DNA of 64,000 bases from CAVTHK01 sp964552235. Its GTDB lineage: Bacteria; Spirochaetota; Spirochaetia; SZUA-6; CAVTHK01. Position 1 is the first letter of the stretch; every line of letters begins with the position of its first letter. Below are positions 1 to 8,444 of this stretch, piece by piece. Location: positions 1 through 64,000 of the forward strand of contig CAZKGO010000005.1 in assembly GCA_964552235.1 (NCBI GenBank), given 5' to 3'. A program made the translations under genes and the position numbers. A model generated the notes under the pieces. It was not told the origin of the DNA and searched no databases. It saw only the letters and a program-made list of their open reading frames with translations.

Positions 1-3
1 ATA

Positions 4-24
4 CTATACACCCGTATGGTATAG
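4..24. repeat. short inverted repeat at window edge
   Basis: The six bases at 4-9 are the exact reverse complement of those at 19-24, with nine bases between them. The site is AT-rich in a GC-rich setting and lies downstream of the glycoside hydrolase that ends at 114. It could be an operator for a gene left of the window. No function can be assigned. Confidence 0.3.
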
Positions 25-113
25 AAGTCAAGAGCTGCTCGAGTGACTCTTCGGGGCCATGTGGGGATGGAGGCAGGGGGATGACTTCCCCTGGCCAGGA
101 CGCCAGGGCGTAC

Positions 114-2948
114 TCAGCGCCCCTCCGACTCCAGCGCCGGCCGGCGGGCGTGTCGCTCGATGTCGAACCACTCGCCTTCAAAGCTGCGGATCAGGCTCGT
201 GTGCACGAAGAGCCTCACTTCGTTTGGTCCCTCGCGGACCTCTGCCGCCGGCACGATCGCCTCATAGGGCATCCACGGCAGCGGATGGCGCGGGGCGTCG
301 TTGAGGCTGATCTCCGCGGCCTCGTGGAAGGGCCGCGGCAGAGTGAGGCGCAGGCGGCAGGAGTCGCCCGCGGGCCGGGCGAGCCGGGCGGCAAAGCGGT
401 ACTCGAGCGTGCCGCTGAAGTAGGGCAGGCCGTTTTCTGCGTAGCCCTCGAACGATCCCTCGCTCGGCAGCTCGGCGATGCGGGGGATGTCCGCTGAGGA
501 GCCGGCAAAGACCCCGAACCGACCGGCGAGGTACAGCGGGTTCACGAGTCCGTCGTCGGCGCGCGAGACGCCGATCGCGACCTCGAGGCTGTTGGCGCCG
601 CGGCGCAGCATCGCGGTGATGTCGCATTCCAGCGAGCCGCGCACGTGGCTGCCGGCCGGCGAAAAGTCGGCGGGGCCGAGGGAGGTTCCGCCGTTGACGC
701 GGATCTTCCAGTTTCCCCGCAGGCTTCCCGGCTCCATGACGAGCCTGACCGCGCCGGCGTGGGCGCACTCGAAGATGCCGCGATAGCGGGCGGTGGTCGC
801 GGCAAGCGACATCTCGGGCATCCAGCCGAAGTGCGTCTCGATACGCGGCCGGATCGCGAACCGACCCTCGGCGATCTGATTGACGATCGGCCGCGATGCT
901 ACGGTCCGGATCACGTCCGGCGCGTCCGCCAGGCTCAGCTGCCACCTGTCGATCCTCAGCAGGTTGTCGTTGTGGATGCGGAACGCCAGGCGCGGTGGCG
1001 CCGCGATCTCGGTCTCCGCGGGAGGCGGCGGCGCCGTCGCGTCGGCGGCGGGAGCCTCGACCAGCACGAACGACTCGAAAGGCAGCACCTTCCTCCTGCT
1101 GCCGCGCAGGCGGGTCAGGCCCGGCTCTCCCAGCGGCACCTCCTCGAGAGCGCAGTCTGCGTCGAGCTCGAGGTTCATCTCCGCGTCGCAGGTATTGAGG
1201 AAGAACCAGAGGCGGCCGCCCTGTGCGCGCTCGCGCGTGACCATCCAGAGCCGTTCCGTCGGCTCGGCTGCTCGAAAGCGCAGGTGGGGCGAGACCGGCA
1301 GCGCGGGCAGGGCGCCGCGGCCGGCCTCGATGCGGGCCACGGTGCCGCCCCCCGCAGCGTAGGCGGCGAGCACCGACTCCAGATCGCGCTCGGGGCAGTC
1401 CATGGGAGGCACGATGAGGGGCAGTTTCCGCATCGACGGCGGCAGCAGGCCCTCCGACAGGATCTCGCGGTCCACGATCAGGAAGTCGATGTGCCGGGCC
1501 ATCAACGCATAGAGCGCCCGCGAGTACAGCTCCTGCTCCTCTGCCGTCGGCAGCCCCGCCGAGGGGTCGTAGACGAGCACGCTCGGGGCGACCTCGGTGT
1601 TCTCCAGGCACTCCTGGATCGCCGCCAGCCGGGCCGACAGGTGTTTCATCAGGAACCAGAAGGGCATCTGGAAAAAGAAGGTCGGCGGCGCGTCGTGCTT
1701 GGCGAGGCCGTGGGTCGTGTAGAAGAAGCCGTGAGGCACCAGCATCCGTATGCCGAGCAGCAGCAGCGCTTCGGCGATCACCCGTGCATCGAGCAACGTT
1801 GCGCTCCAGCCGAGGGAGTGAAAGCACTCGCAGAGCGAGCTCGGCTTGCGGTAGAAGAAGGCGGCCGAAGCCACGGCCTTGGCGTTGCGCCGGATCCTGC
1901 CGAGCAGCAGGTCGGGCAGCGCCCCCGCCTTGGTGTGGCCGGGATCGCAGCCCGGGATGTCCATGTACCTGAGCTGGCTCAGGGTAAAGGCCGGCTTCTC
2001 GCCCGCGTACAGCAGGCCGTGGTCGCGGCACCAGGCTGCGATCCGCTTCTCGAACACGCGGCAGAAGAGCCGGTAGCGCGCGTGCGCGAAGTCGCGCAGG
2101 ACGCGCCGGTGATCGGGGTGCTCGGCCAGCGCGAGGGCGGGCAGGGCATCGCGCAATTCGTAGCCGCACTCCCGGCGGAAAAAGGCCGGCAGCCGCGACG
2201 ACCACTGCGGCTCGGTCTCGTCGGTGAAGATCGAGAAGACCGAGGCTCCAAAGCGTTCAGCGAATCGCGCGGCGTAGCGGTCGTGGGTGCGGGCGATGAA
2301 CTCCTCGACCGCCGCGGGGCTCAGCACGTCGGGGGCGTATCCCCAGTACTTGAACCGCGTGACGAGGGCCTGAACGGAGACCGAGAGCAGCCACCGTCCC
2401 TCGGGCAGAACCGCGCGCAGCACCGGCACGGGCCGCGATGCGAAGTAGCGCTTCTGATTGTAGGGCGTCAGACCACCCTCGTAGAACGAATCGTCGGCGA
2501 TCGTCATGCCGACGTCGGCGATGAGGTCGCGGCCGGCGCTCCAGTCGGGGGTCCCCCTGAGCGGGAAGGCGACGCAGCTGAGCGGCCGCCCCCGCGGCAG
2601 CTCGATCCTGACCTCACCCCCCGCGACCTCGTGGCGCGCATGCACCAGCGAGGTGGCCATGTGCTCGGGGCTGCCCTCGGTCACCCAGCCGCCCGCGATC
2701 CCCGACGGGTAGGGATACTCGTCGTAGAGGTGGACAGCCAGCCCGCGGCGTTCGGCTTCGTCGATCGCGGCCGCGACGCGGTCGAAAAAGGTCTCGGAGA
2801 GATAGGGCACCGACAGGCCCTGCCGCGGGTGTATGAAGAAGCCATCGATGCCCTGCGCCGCCATCTCGCCGACCTGGCTGCGGACTTCTTCTTCGTCCAT
2901 CTCTCCGTTCCAGAACCAGAACGGATGAAGGCCCGAGAGGGAACGCAT
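114..2948 (-). CDS. GH106-like (alpha-L-rhamnosidase-type) glycoside hydrolase
   Basis: A 944-residue protein with no obvious signal peptide. The N-terminus starts with a WFWNGEMDEEEV-type motif, followed by FFIHPRQGL and LYDEYPYPSG, which matches the TIM-barrel start of proteins annotated as glycosyl hydrolases related to alpha-L-rhamnosidase family GH106. The last 250 residues look like galactose-binding-type beta-sandwich domains (WKIRVNG, DITAMLRRGANSLEV). The expected role is release of rhamnose or a similar sugar from plant or microbial glycans, probably on imported oligomers. The start codon lies 4 bases after the stop of the FabB-like gene, so the two are very likely cotranscribed. 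Substrate and exact family are inference. Confidence 0.65.
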   Translation of the reverse strand: MRSLSGLHPFWFWNGEMDEEEVRSQVGEMAAQGIDGFFIHPRQGLSVPYLSETFFDRVAAAIDEAERRGLAVHLYDEYPYPSGIAGGWVTEGSPEHMATSLVHARHEVAGGEVRIELPRGRPLSCVAFPLRGTPDWSAGRDLIADVGMTIADDSFYEGGLTPYNQKRYFASRPVPVLRAVLPEGRWLLSVSVQALVTRFKYWGYAPDVLSPAAVEEFIARTHDRYAARFAERFGASVFSIFTDETEPQWSSRLPAFFRRECGYELRDALPALALAEHPDHRRVLRDFAHARYRLFCRVFEKRIAAWCRDHGLLYAGEKPAFTLSQLRYMDIPGCDPGHTKAGALPDLLLGRIRRNAKAVASAAFFYRKPSSLCECFHSLGWSATLLDARVIAEALLLLGIRMLVPHGFFYTTHGLAKHDAPPTFFFQMPFWFLMKHLSARLAAIQECLENTEVAPSVLVYDPSAGLPTAEEQELYSRALYALMARHIDFLIVDREILSEGLLPPSMRKLPLIVPPMDCPERDLESVLAAYAAGGGTVARIEAGRGALPALPVSPHLRFRAAEPTERLWMVTRERAQGGRLWFFLNTCDAEMNLELDADCALEEVPLGEPGLTRLRGSRRKVLPFESFVLVEAPAADATAPPPPAETEIAAPPRLAFRIHNDNLLRIDRWQLSLADAPDVIRTVASRPIVNQIAEGRFAIRPRIETHFGWMPEMSLAATTARYRGIFECAHAGAVRLVMEPGSLRGNWKIRVNGGTSLGPADFSPAGSHVRGSLECDITAMLRRGANSLEVAIGVSRADDGLVNPLYLAGRFGVFAGSSADIPRIAELPSEGSFEGYAENGLPYFSGTLEYRFAARLARPAGDSCRLRLTLPRPFHEAAEISLNDAPRHPLPWMPYEAIVPAAEVREGPNEVRLFVHTSLIRSFEGEWFDIERHARRPALESEGR

Positions 2949-2952
2949 GGCG

Positions 2953-4182
2953 CTATGGCCGGAACTTACGCACGATCATCGAGGAGTTGCTGCCGCCAAA
3001 GGCGAAGTTGTTCGTCAGGAACGCGTCGAAGGCGACCTCTTTGCAGGTCGTCACGATGTTGGGGTACTGGCAGTCGTCGGCGAGGTGGTCGATGTTGATC
3101 GACGGGGCTATGAACGAGCTCTTCATCATCAGCAGCGACGCGATCAGCTCGATGGCGCCCGCGGCGCCGATCGTGTGCCCGATCTGGCTCTTGGTCGAGT
3201 TGATCATCGGCAGGCGGTCGGCGAACACCTGCTTGATGGCGGCGATCTCCGACGGGTCGCCGACGACCGTGGAGGTGCCGTGGGTGTTGATGTAGTCGAT
3301 GTCCGCGGGCTGCAGACCCGCATCCTGCAGCGCCTGGCGCATGCACTCGGCCTGCGTCTCGACCACGGGCGCAACCATTGAGACGCCGCCGTCGCAGTTG
3401 CTGGCATATCCCACGATCTCGCCGTAGATCTTCGCCCCGCGGCTTCGTGCGTGCTCGAGCTCCTCGACCACGACGATGCCGCCTCCTTCGGCGATGACGA
3501 AGCCGGCGCGGTCCCTGTCGAACGGCCGCGACGCAGCCGCCGGGTTGTCGTTGAACGTGGTCGGCAGGACCCCCATGGCATCGAAAAAGGAGCTGCCGCA
3601 CCAGTCGCAGGATTCGCCGCCGCCGGCGAACACCACGTCCTGCAGGCCCCACTTGACCACCTGGTAGGCGTAGCCGATGTTGACCAGCCCGGTCGCGCAG
3701 GCGTCCGAGATCCCCATGCTCATGCCGCGGTTCTTCAGCAGCATCGTGATGTTGGCGCTTCGCGACGAGCCCATGGTCCTCGGCACGCGAATGCCGATCT
3801 TGCGCGGCTTGTTGTGCTCGGCCATGATCTGCGCCGCCTCGAACAGGTCGACAGCGCTTCCCTCTCCGCAGCCGACCAGCACTCCGCAGCGATCGTTCTC
3901 GACGTCGGCCCGGCTGCAGCCGCTGTCCTCGAGCGCCTTTTTCGCCGCGTACGTCGTGAACTCCGACCCTCGCCCCATGAACCTGAGGGCCTTCCGGTCG
4001 AAGAACTGCGACGCGTCCCAGTCGGGCATCCATCCCGCGACGAGGCTGCTGAAGCCGTGCGCCTCCAGGTCGGGGCACAGCGTGATGCAGCTCCTGCCGG
4101 AGCGCAGGGTCTGCTCGATTTCCTTGAGCTCCAGCCCCAGCGTCGAGGCCGCCCCCAGACCCGTGATCACGACACGCGCCAT
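2953..4182 (-). CDS. fabB: beta-ketoacyl-ACP synthase, FabB/KAS I type
   Basis: 409 residues, the usual length of condensing enzymes that extend fatty acyl-ACP with malonyl-ACP. The active-site cysteine is Cys162 in SDACATG, and the two histidines sit in INTHGTST and KSQIGHT. The stretch FAGGGE...FDAMG...GFVIAEGGG...VVVEELEHA follows E. coli FabB rather than FabF. It is isolated from other fab genes and has its own strong promoter upstream on the minus strand. The downstream neighbour is a glycosidase, which is an odd partner. FabB-type enzymes elongate unsaturated acyl chains in E. coli; whether that role holds here is not shown. Confidence 0.85.
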   Translation of the reverse strand: MARVVITGLGAASTLGLELKEIEQTLRSGRSCITLCPDLEAHGFSSLVAGWMPDWDASQFFDRKALRFMGRGSEFTTYAAKKALEDSGCSRADVENDRCGVLVGCGEGSAVDLFEAAQIMAEHNKPRKIGIRVPRTMGSSRSANITMLLKNRGMSMGISDACATGLVNIGYAYQVVKWGLQDVVFAGGGESCDWCGSSFFDAMGVLPTTFNDNPAAASRPFDRDRAGFVIAEGGGIVVVEELEHARSRGAKIYGEIVGYASNCDGGVSMVAPVVETQAECMRQALQDAGLQPADIDYINTHGTSTVVGDPSEIAAIKQVFADRLPMINSTKSQIGHTIGAAGAIELIASLLMMKSSFIAPSINIDHLADDCQYPNIVTTCKEVAFDAFLTNNFAFGGSNSSMIVRKFRP

Positions 4183-4247
4183 CTAGTCCTCCGCTGCAGG
4201 AGAGTCCGCCGGCCGTGCGCGGTCCCCGCCCCGCCGCCGGCGACGCC

Positions 4248-4277
4248 ATGATAGGTTCCGGCCCTCGCTCCTGTCAA
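4248..4277 (-). promoter_or_regulatory. sigma70-type promoter of fabB-like gene
   Basis: Reading the minus strand, a perfect TTGACA (4277-4272) is followed after 18 bases by TATCAT (4253-4248). The predicted transcript start near 4241 would give a leader of about 60 bases before the start codon at 4182. Confidence 0.6.
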
Positions 4278-4369
4278 ACCCGCGCGGGTGTTGCCTCGGG
4301 CGGCCTTTTGTGGGATAACCAGCCGCGGTCGCCGCCGCGCGGCGGCCCACCGAGCACCAAGGAAGACGC

Positions 4370-5284
4370 ATGAAAGACAACGAACCGGTCAGGCTGTCCA
4401 CATCCATGAACATGCTGTTCAGGCACGGCAACGACGCGGAGATCGAGACCGTGATCACGCGCCTGAACCTGGCGGGGTACCACGTGCTGGACTTCAACGC
4501 CGGCGACTACGCCAATCCCAAGATCAAGCCGGGCGATACCCTGTTCACCACGGACCGCTGGCGGCAGTGGGTGGAGAGGATGGCCAATTGCGCGCAGAAG
4601 CTGGGCGTCCGGTTCAACCAGTGCCACAACATCATCTACAATTTCCTGGAAAGCGGCGAGCAGGTCGAGTGGCTCGATCGCATGACCGTTCGCGTGTTCG
4701 AGGCGTGCGCGATGCTGGGCATACCGGTCAGCGTCTGCCACCCGGTCGTGCCGCCGGGTTGCGCAGAGAACATCGAGGCCTGCCGAGTCAAGAACCGGGA
4801 GTACTTTCTGCGCATGGGCGAGGCGGCAGCGCGGGTCGGAGTCGCCGTCGCCGTGGAGAACATGTTCATCACCCGCTGGGTCGGCGAGACCATCTGGCGC
4901 TACTGCAGCACCCCTGCGGACCTGGTGGCGCTTGTCGACAGCGTCAACCTTCCCAACGTCCGCATCTGTCTCGACACCGGCCACGCCCACATCATGGGCG
5001 AGGACTGGAACGAGACCCTCAGGATCTACGGCGAGCGGCTCGCGGTGCTGCACATCCAGGACAACGACCGCCACAGCGACCAGCACATGCTGCCCTGGCA
5101 GGGCACCACGGACTGGAACGCCCTGCTCGCCGCCCTGGCCAAGCACGGCTACCGGGGCGACTTTACCTTCGAGGTGCACAACGAGAGCATCCGCCTGCCG
5201 CGGGACCTGCAGGACGGGTTCCTGCGCCAGGCCTACCTCGTGGGCAAGCGGCTGGTCGGAATGTTCCTGGAGGCCCGCGGGTAG
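4370..5284 (+). CDS. sugar phosphate isomerase/epimerase-like TIM-barrel protein
   Basis: 304 residues with the fold signature of the xylose isomerase-like/AP endonuclease 2 superfamily (PF01261). Seen are VCHPVVPPG, VAVENMF, CLDTGHAH, VLHIQDND and FTFEVHN, which supply the Glu, Asp, His and Glu metal ligands. Such enzymes interconvert keto- and aldo-sugars or epimerize ketoses, usually with a divalent metal. A TRAP transporter binding protein follows after about 100 bases behind its own promoter, so a shared substrate such as a sugar acid is possible but not shown. Confidence 0.75.
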   Translation: MKDNEPVRLSTSMNMLFRHGNDAEIETVITRLNLAGYHVLDFNAGDYANPKIKPGDTLFTTDRWRQWVERMANCAQKLGVRFNQCHNIIYNFLESGEQVEWLDRMTVRVFEACAMLGIPVSVCHPVVPPGCAENIEACRVKNREYFLRMGEAAARVGVAVAVENMFITRWVGETIWRYCSTPADLVALVDSVNLPNVRICLDTGHAHIMGEDWNETLRIYGERLAVLHIQDNDRHSDQHMLPWQGTTDWNALLAALAKHGYRGDFTFEVHNESIRLPRDLQDGFLRQAYLVGKRLVGMFLEARG

Positions 5285-5309
5285 CGGAAGAGAGCGTAGG
5301 CCGGCGTCC

Positions 5310-5338
5310 TTGACTTCGGGCCGGGCAGGGACTAGCCT
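5310..5338 (+). promoter_or_regulatory. promoter of TRAP binding-protein gene
   Basis: TTGACT at 5310-5315, then 17 bases, then TAGCCT at 5333-5338. The start codon at 5381 has an AAGGAGG ribosome binding site about 8 bases upstream, giving a leader near 35 bases. Confidence 0.6.
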
Positions 5339-5380
5339 GTGCCTCGGCGGCCGCAGTAGCAGCCGCAAGGAGGAATCCCC

Positions 5381-6355
5381 GTGAAACGATTGATTCTGTT
5401 GGCGTTTCTGGGCGTCGCGCTGCTGGCCAGCGGCGGCTTTGCCCAGCGGACGATCACGATGAGGCTCGGCGAGACCCATCCGGCCGACTACCCGACGACC
5501 AAGGGCGACTACGAGTTCGCCCGACTGGTCAAGGAGCGCAGCGGCGGGCGGATCAACGTCGAGGTGTTCCACAGCAAGCAGCTCGGCGAGGAGCAGTCGG
5601 TGATCCAGCAGGTGCAGCTCGGCGCCGTGGACTTTACCCGCGTGAGCGTCTCGCCCATGGCCGCGTTCGTGCGCGACCTCGACGCCCTGCAGCTGCCCTA
5701 CCTGTACCGCGACGCCGATCACATGTGGAAGGTGCTCACCGGACCCATCGGCGCCGAGCTGTTCAAGAAGCTGGAGGCCTCGAACTTTGTCGGCATGTGC
5801 TGGTACGACGGCGGCTCGCGCAACTTCTACACCAAGAGGCCGGTCAAGACGGTCAGCGATCTCAAGGGCATGAAGATCCGCGTGCAGCAGTCGCCCCTGA
5901 TGGTCGGGATGGTCGAGGGTCTCGGCGCCGTCGCGACGCCGCTGGACTTTGGACAGGTCTACTCGGCCCTCCAGACCGGGGTCGTCGACGGGGCGGAGAA
6001 CAACTGGCCGAGCTACCTGACGACCAGCCACTTCGAGGTGGCCAGGTACTACATCACCGACGAGCACACCCGGGTGCCGGAGATCATGGTCGGCAGCAAG
6101 CGGGTGCTCGACCGGATGTCCAAGGAGGACCAGGCGTTGCTCAAGAAGGCGGCCTGGGACTCGATGCCGTATCAGATCAAGCTCTGGACCGACTACGAGA
6201 AGGTGGCGGAAAAAGCGGTTCGGGACAAGGGGGCGGTCATCACGGAGGTGTCGCCCGCGGAAAAGGCCAAGTTCATGGCCGCAATGCAGCCGCTCTACGA
6301 CAAGCAGCCCAAGGAGATCCTCGCGGTCGTGGAAAGGATCCGCGCGGTCAAGTAG
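5381..6355 (+). CDS. dctP: TRAP transporter substrate-binding protein, DctP family
   Basis: 324 residues with a GTG start behind AAGGAGG and a signal peptide of about 21 residues ending in GGFAQ. DctP features are visible: TKGDYEFARLVKERSGGRINVEVF, the Arg of MKIRVQ that normally clamps a substrate carboxylate, and VDGAENNW. It should bind an organic or sugar acid in the periplasm and hand it to DctQM. The cognate membrane subunits lie just downstream but on the opposite strand, so binding protein and permease are separate transcription units ending against a shared hairpin. The ligand cannot be read from sequence. Confidence 0.9.
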   Translation: MKRLILLAFLGVALLASGGFAQRTITMRLGETHPADYPTTKGDYEFARLVKERSGGRINVEVFHSKQLGEEQSVIQQVQLGAVDFTRVSVSPMAAFVRDLDALQLPYLYRDADHMWKVLTGPIGAELFKKLEASNFVGMCWYDGGSRNFYTKRPVKTVSDLKGMKIRVQQSPLMVGMVEGLGAVATPLDFGQVYSALQTGVVDGAENNWPSYLTTSHFEVARYYITDEHTRVPEIMVGSKRVLDRMSKEDQALLKKAAWDSMPYQIKLWTDYEKVAEKAVRDKGAVITEVSPAEKAKFMAAMQPLYDKQPKEILAVVERIRAVK

Positions 6356-6378
6356 CTCGCGCGAGCGCGCTCGCTAAC

Positions 6379-6413
6379 GGGGAAGCGGGTCCGAACCGTC
6401 CCGCTTCCCTTTC
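6379..6413 (+). terminator. intrinsic terminator between convergent TRAP genes
   Basis: A perfect 10-base-pair GC-rich stem (6380-6389 with 6400-6409) with a 10-base loop, followed by a short T run. It lies between the stop of dctP (6355) and the stop of dctM (6419). It fits the plus-strand transcript best; the minus strand lacks a clear T run. Confidence 0.65.
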
Positions 6414-6418
6414 CTGTC

Positions 6419-7753
6419 CTACTTCCCCATCAGCAGGTTGGGCAGCCACATCGTGATCGCCGGAACAAAGGTGACCAGCAGCAGCGTCGCGACCATCGAG
6501 GCGTAGAACGGCAGGCAGCCTCTGGTCGCGTCGCGGATCGAGATCTTGCCGATGGCGGCGCCGACAAAGAGGGCGCTGCCCACCGGCGGCGTGCACAGCC
6601 CGATGGCCAGGTTCAGCAGCAGCATGATGCCGAAGTGGATCGGGTCCATGCCCATCTTGAGCACGAGCACGGGATAGAGGATCGGCGTGCAGATCAGGAT
6701 CAGGGGCGCCATGTCCATCAGGCAGCCGAGGGCAAGCAGCATCAGGTTCAGCAGCAGCAGCAGCACGGTGTAGTTGTCGGTGATCGACAGCAGCCACTCG
6801 GTGGCCAGGGCCGGGACGCGGAGGCGGGCCAGGATGTAGCCAAAGGCCTGGGCCGCGGCGATCACGCTCATGACGATGGCCAGCGTCTTGAGCGACGCGT
6901 AGAGGATCTTGACGAACCGGGCGATCGGGAACTCCCTGTACACGAAGAACGCCACGACAAAGGCGTACAGGGCGGCAAAGGCCGCCGCTTCGGTGGCGGT
7001 GAAGATCCCGACGATGACGCCGCCGACCACGATCACGGCTGTGAACAGCGCGAGGAACGCGTCGCGGCCGATCACCCAGGCCTCGCGCAGCGTGTACGCC
7101 TGCCCTCTCGGGTACTTTTTCCGGATGGCGATGAGCAGCGCGGTGACCAGCATGCAGACCCCGAGCAGAATGCCGGGGACGTAGCCGCCGAGAAACAGCT
7201 TGCCCACCGACACGACCTGGAGCGTGCCGCCGACCAGCTGGGAGGCGGTGCCGACGGCAAAGGCGTAGATGATCATGTTGTGGCTCGGCGGGATGATGAT
7301 GCCCTGGCAGGCCGAGCAGACGGTGAGCCCGACGGAAAAGTCGTCGTCGTATCCCTGCTTTTTCATCATCGGGATCACGATCGAGCCGAGCGACGACACG
7401 TCGGCCACCGCCGAGCCTGAGATGCCGCCGAAGAACATGCTGTCCATCACGTTGACGAGGGCGAGCCCGCCCGGCATGCGCCCCACCAGGAGGTTGGCGA
7501 AGTTGACGATCCTCTGCGAGATGCCGCCCTCGTTCATGATCTCGCCCATGATGATGAAGAACGGGATGGCCAGCAGCGAAAAGTTCATCACGCCGTCGGC
7601 CATCTTCTGCACGATCGCCTCGAGGGGGATCCTCAGCCAGATGGCCGACACCAGCGTGGAGACGACGAGGCAAAAGGTCACGGGAACCCGCAGCAGTACG
7701 AGGAGCACAAAGCTGCCGAGAAGCAGGGCGACGCCGATGCCGTCGACGCTCAC
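6419..7753 (-). CDS. dctM: TRAP transporter large permease subunit DctM
   Basis: 444 residues, almost wholly hydrophobic with about 12 membrane segments, typical of the large subunit that carries the sodium-driven translocation path. DctM signatures include FFIIMGEIMNEGG, FFGGISGSAVAD, PPSHNMIIYA and the closing MWLPNL. The GTG start at 7753 overlaps the dctQ stop as GTGA, which argues for translational coupling and against the longer reading frame upstream. It acts with DctQ in the inner membrane and with the convergent DctP. Confidence 0.9.
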   Translation of the reverse strand: MSVDGIGVALLLGSFVLLVLLRVPVTFCLVVSTLVSAIWLRIPLEAIVQKMADGVMNFSLLAIPFFIIMGEIMNEGGISQRIVNFANLLVGRMPGGLALVNVMDSMFFGGISGSAVADVSSLGSIVIPMMKKQGYDDDFSVGLTVCSACQGIIIPPSHNMIIYAFAVGTASQLVGGTLQVVSVGKLFLGGYVPGILLGVCMLVTALLIAIRKKYPRGQAYTLREAWVIGRDAFLALFTAVIVVGGVIVGIFTATEAAAFAALYAFVVAFFVYREFPIARFVKILYASLKTLAIVMSVIAAAQAFGYILARLRVPALATEWLLSITDNYTVLLLLLNLMLLALGCLMDMAPLILICTPILYPVLVLKMGMDPIHFGIMLLLNLAIGLCTPPVGSALFVGAAIGKISIRDATRGCLPFYASMVATLLLVTFVPAITMWLPNLLMGK

Positions 7754-8277
7754 TGCCCGGCCCCCACTTCCATGAACCACCCGTCGAGGACGTGGTCCTC
7801 GGTTTCCATCCCGAGCAGACGCAGCAGCGAGTCGGCGAGGATCAGCAGGCCGGCGAACGGGATCGAGACGTACTGCAGCGTGATCGGAAGCGACGGAAGT
7901 GACGCGATGCTGCCCTTGACGAGCGTCATCAGCGAGATGCCCTTGACCGCGAGGAACAGGCCCACGCAGGCCAGCAGCAGGTGCTTGAGCTTGTCCAGGC
8001 CCAGGGTGAGCCACGCGGGTATTTTGCGCGGAAACACGTCGACGCTGATGTGGGAGTCGAGCTTGACGCCGATCGCCATGGCCAGGAACGTGAAGGCCGT
8101 CATCAGCACGTCCTTGGAGATCTCTTCGACCCAGGAGATGCCGCTCGCGAAGAAGTAGCGCAGGATCACGTTGATCGTGATGGTGACGAGCTGCGCCGCC
8201 AGGCAGAGGCTCGCGATGACGATCCCCGCCAGGTAGACCGCGTCGAAGGCTTTTTGCAGCCGCCTCCCCATGCGCAT
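7750..8277 (-). CDS. dctQ: TRAP transporter small permease subunit DctQ
   Basis: 175 residues with four hydrophobic segments, the normal size and topology of the small TRAP subunit. The motif ISWVEEISKDVLMTAFTFLAM is characteristic. The start was set at the ATG at 8277 because a GGAGGT ribosome binding site lies 6 bases before it and a promoter lies just upstream; a longer frame to 8379 would run through that promoter. It is the first gene of the dctQM operon. Confidence 0.88.
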   Translation of the reverse strand: MRMGRRLQKAFDAVYLAGIVIASLCLAAQLVTITINVILRYFFASGISWVEEISKDVLMTAFTFLAMAIGVKLDSHISVDVFPRKIPAWLTLGLDKLKHLLLACVGLFLAVKGISLMTLVKGSIASLPSLPITLQYVSIPFAGLLILADSLLRLLGMETEDHVLDGWFMEVGAGQ

Positions 8278-8310
8278 GAGGCCACCTCCCTCGCCGTCTC
8301 GATGGCGGCG

Positions 8311-8339
8311 ATCGTATCGCCGCCCGCAGGCGCTGTCAA
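8311..8339 (-). promoter_or_regulatory. promoter of dctQM
   Basis: On the minus strand, TTGACA (8339-8334), 17 bases, TACGAT (8316-8311). The expected transcript start is about 27 bases before the dctQ start codon at 8277. Confidence 0.65.
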
Positions 8340-8444
8340 ACGTGAGGCCGGCGAACCCGGCGAGCGGCGGATCGCCCAAGGGCGGTGGCGCCGGGCGCGC
8401 CCGCCGTGGTAGCGTCGATCGCTGCGCGCAGAGGAGGTGGGCGG

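Noticed and set aside
645..3098. Long plus-strand frame opposite the glycoside hydrolase
   Set aside because: Arg/Gly-rich, no family features, a shadow of the minus-strand gene caused by high GC content.
4274..6067. Long minus-strand frame opposite isomerase and dctP
   Set aside because: Shadow frame with His/Val/Asp-rich composition and no motif.
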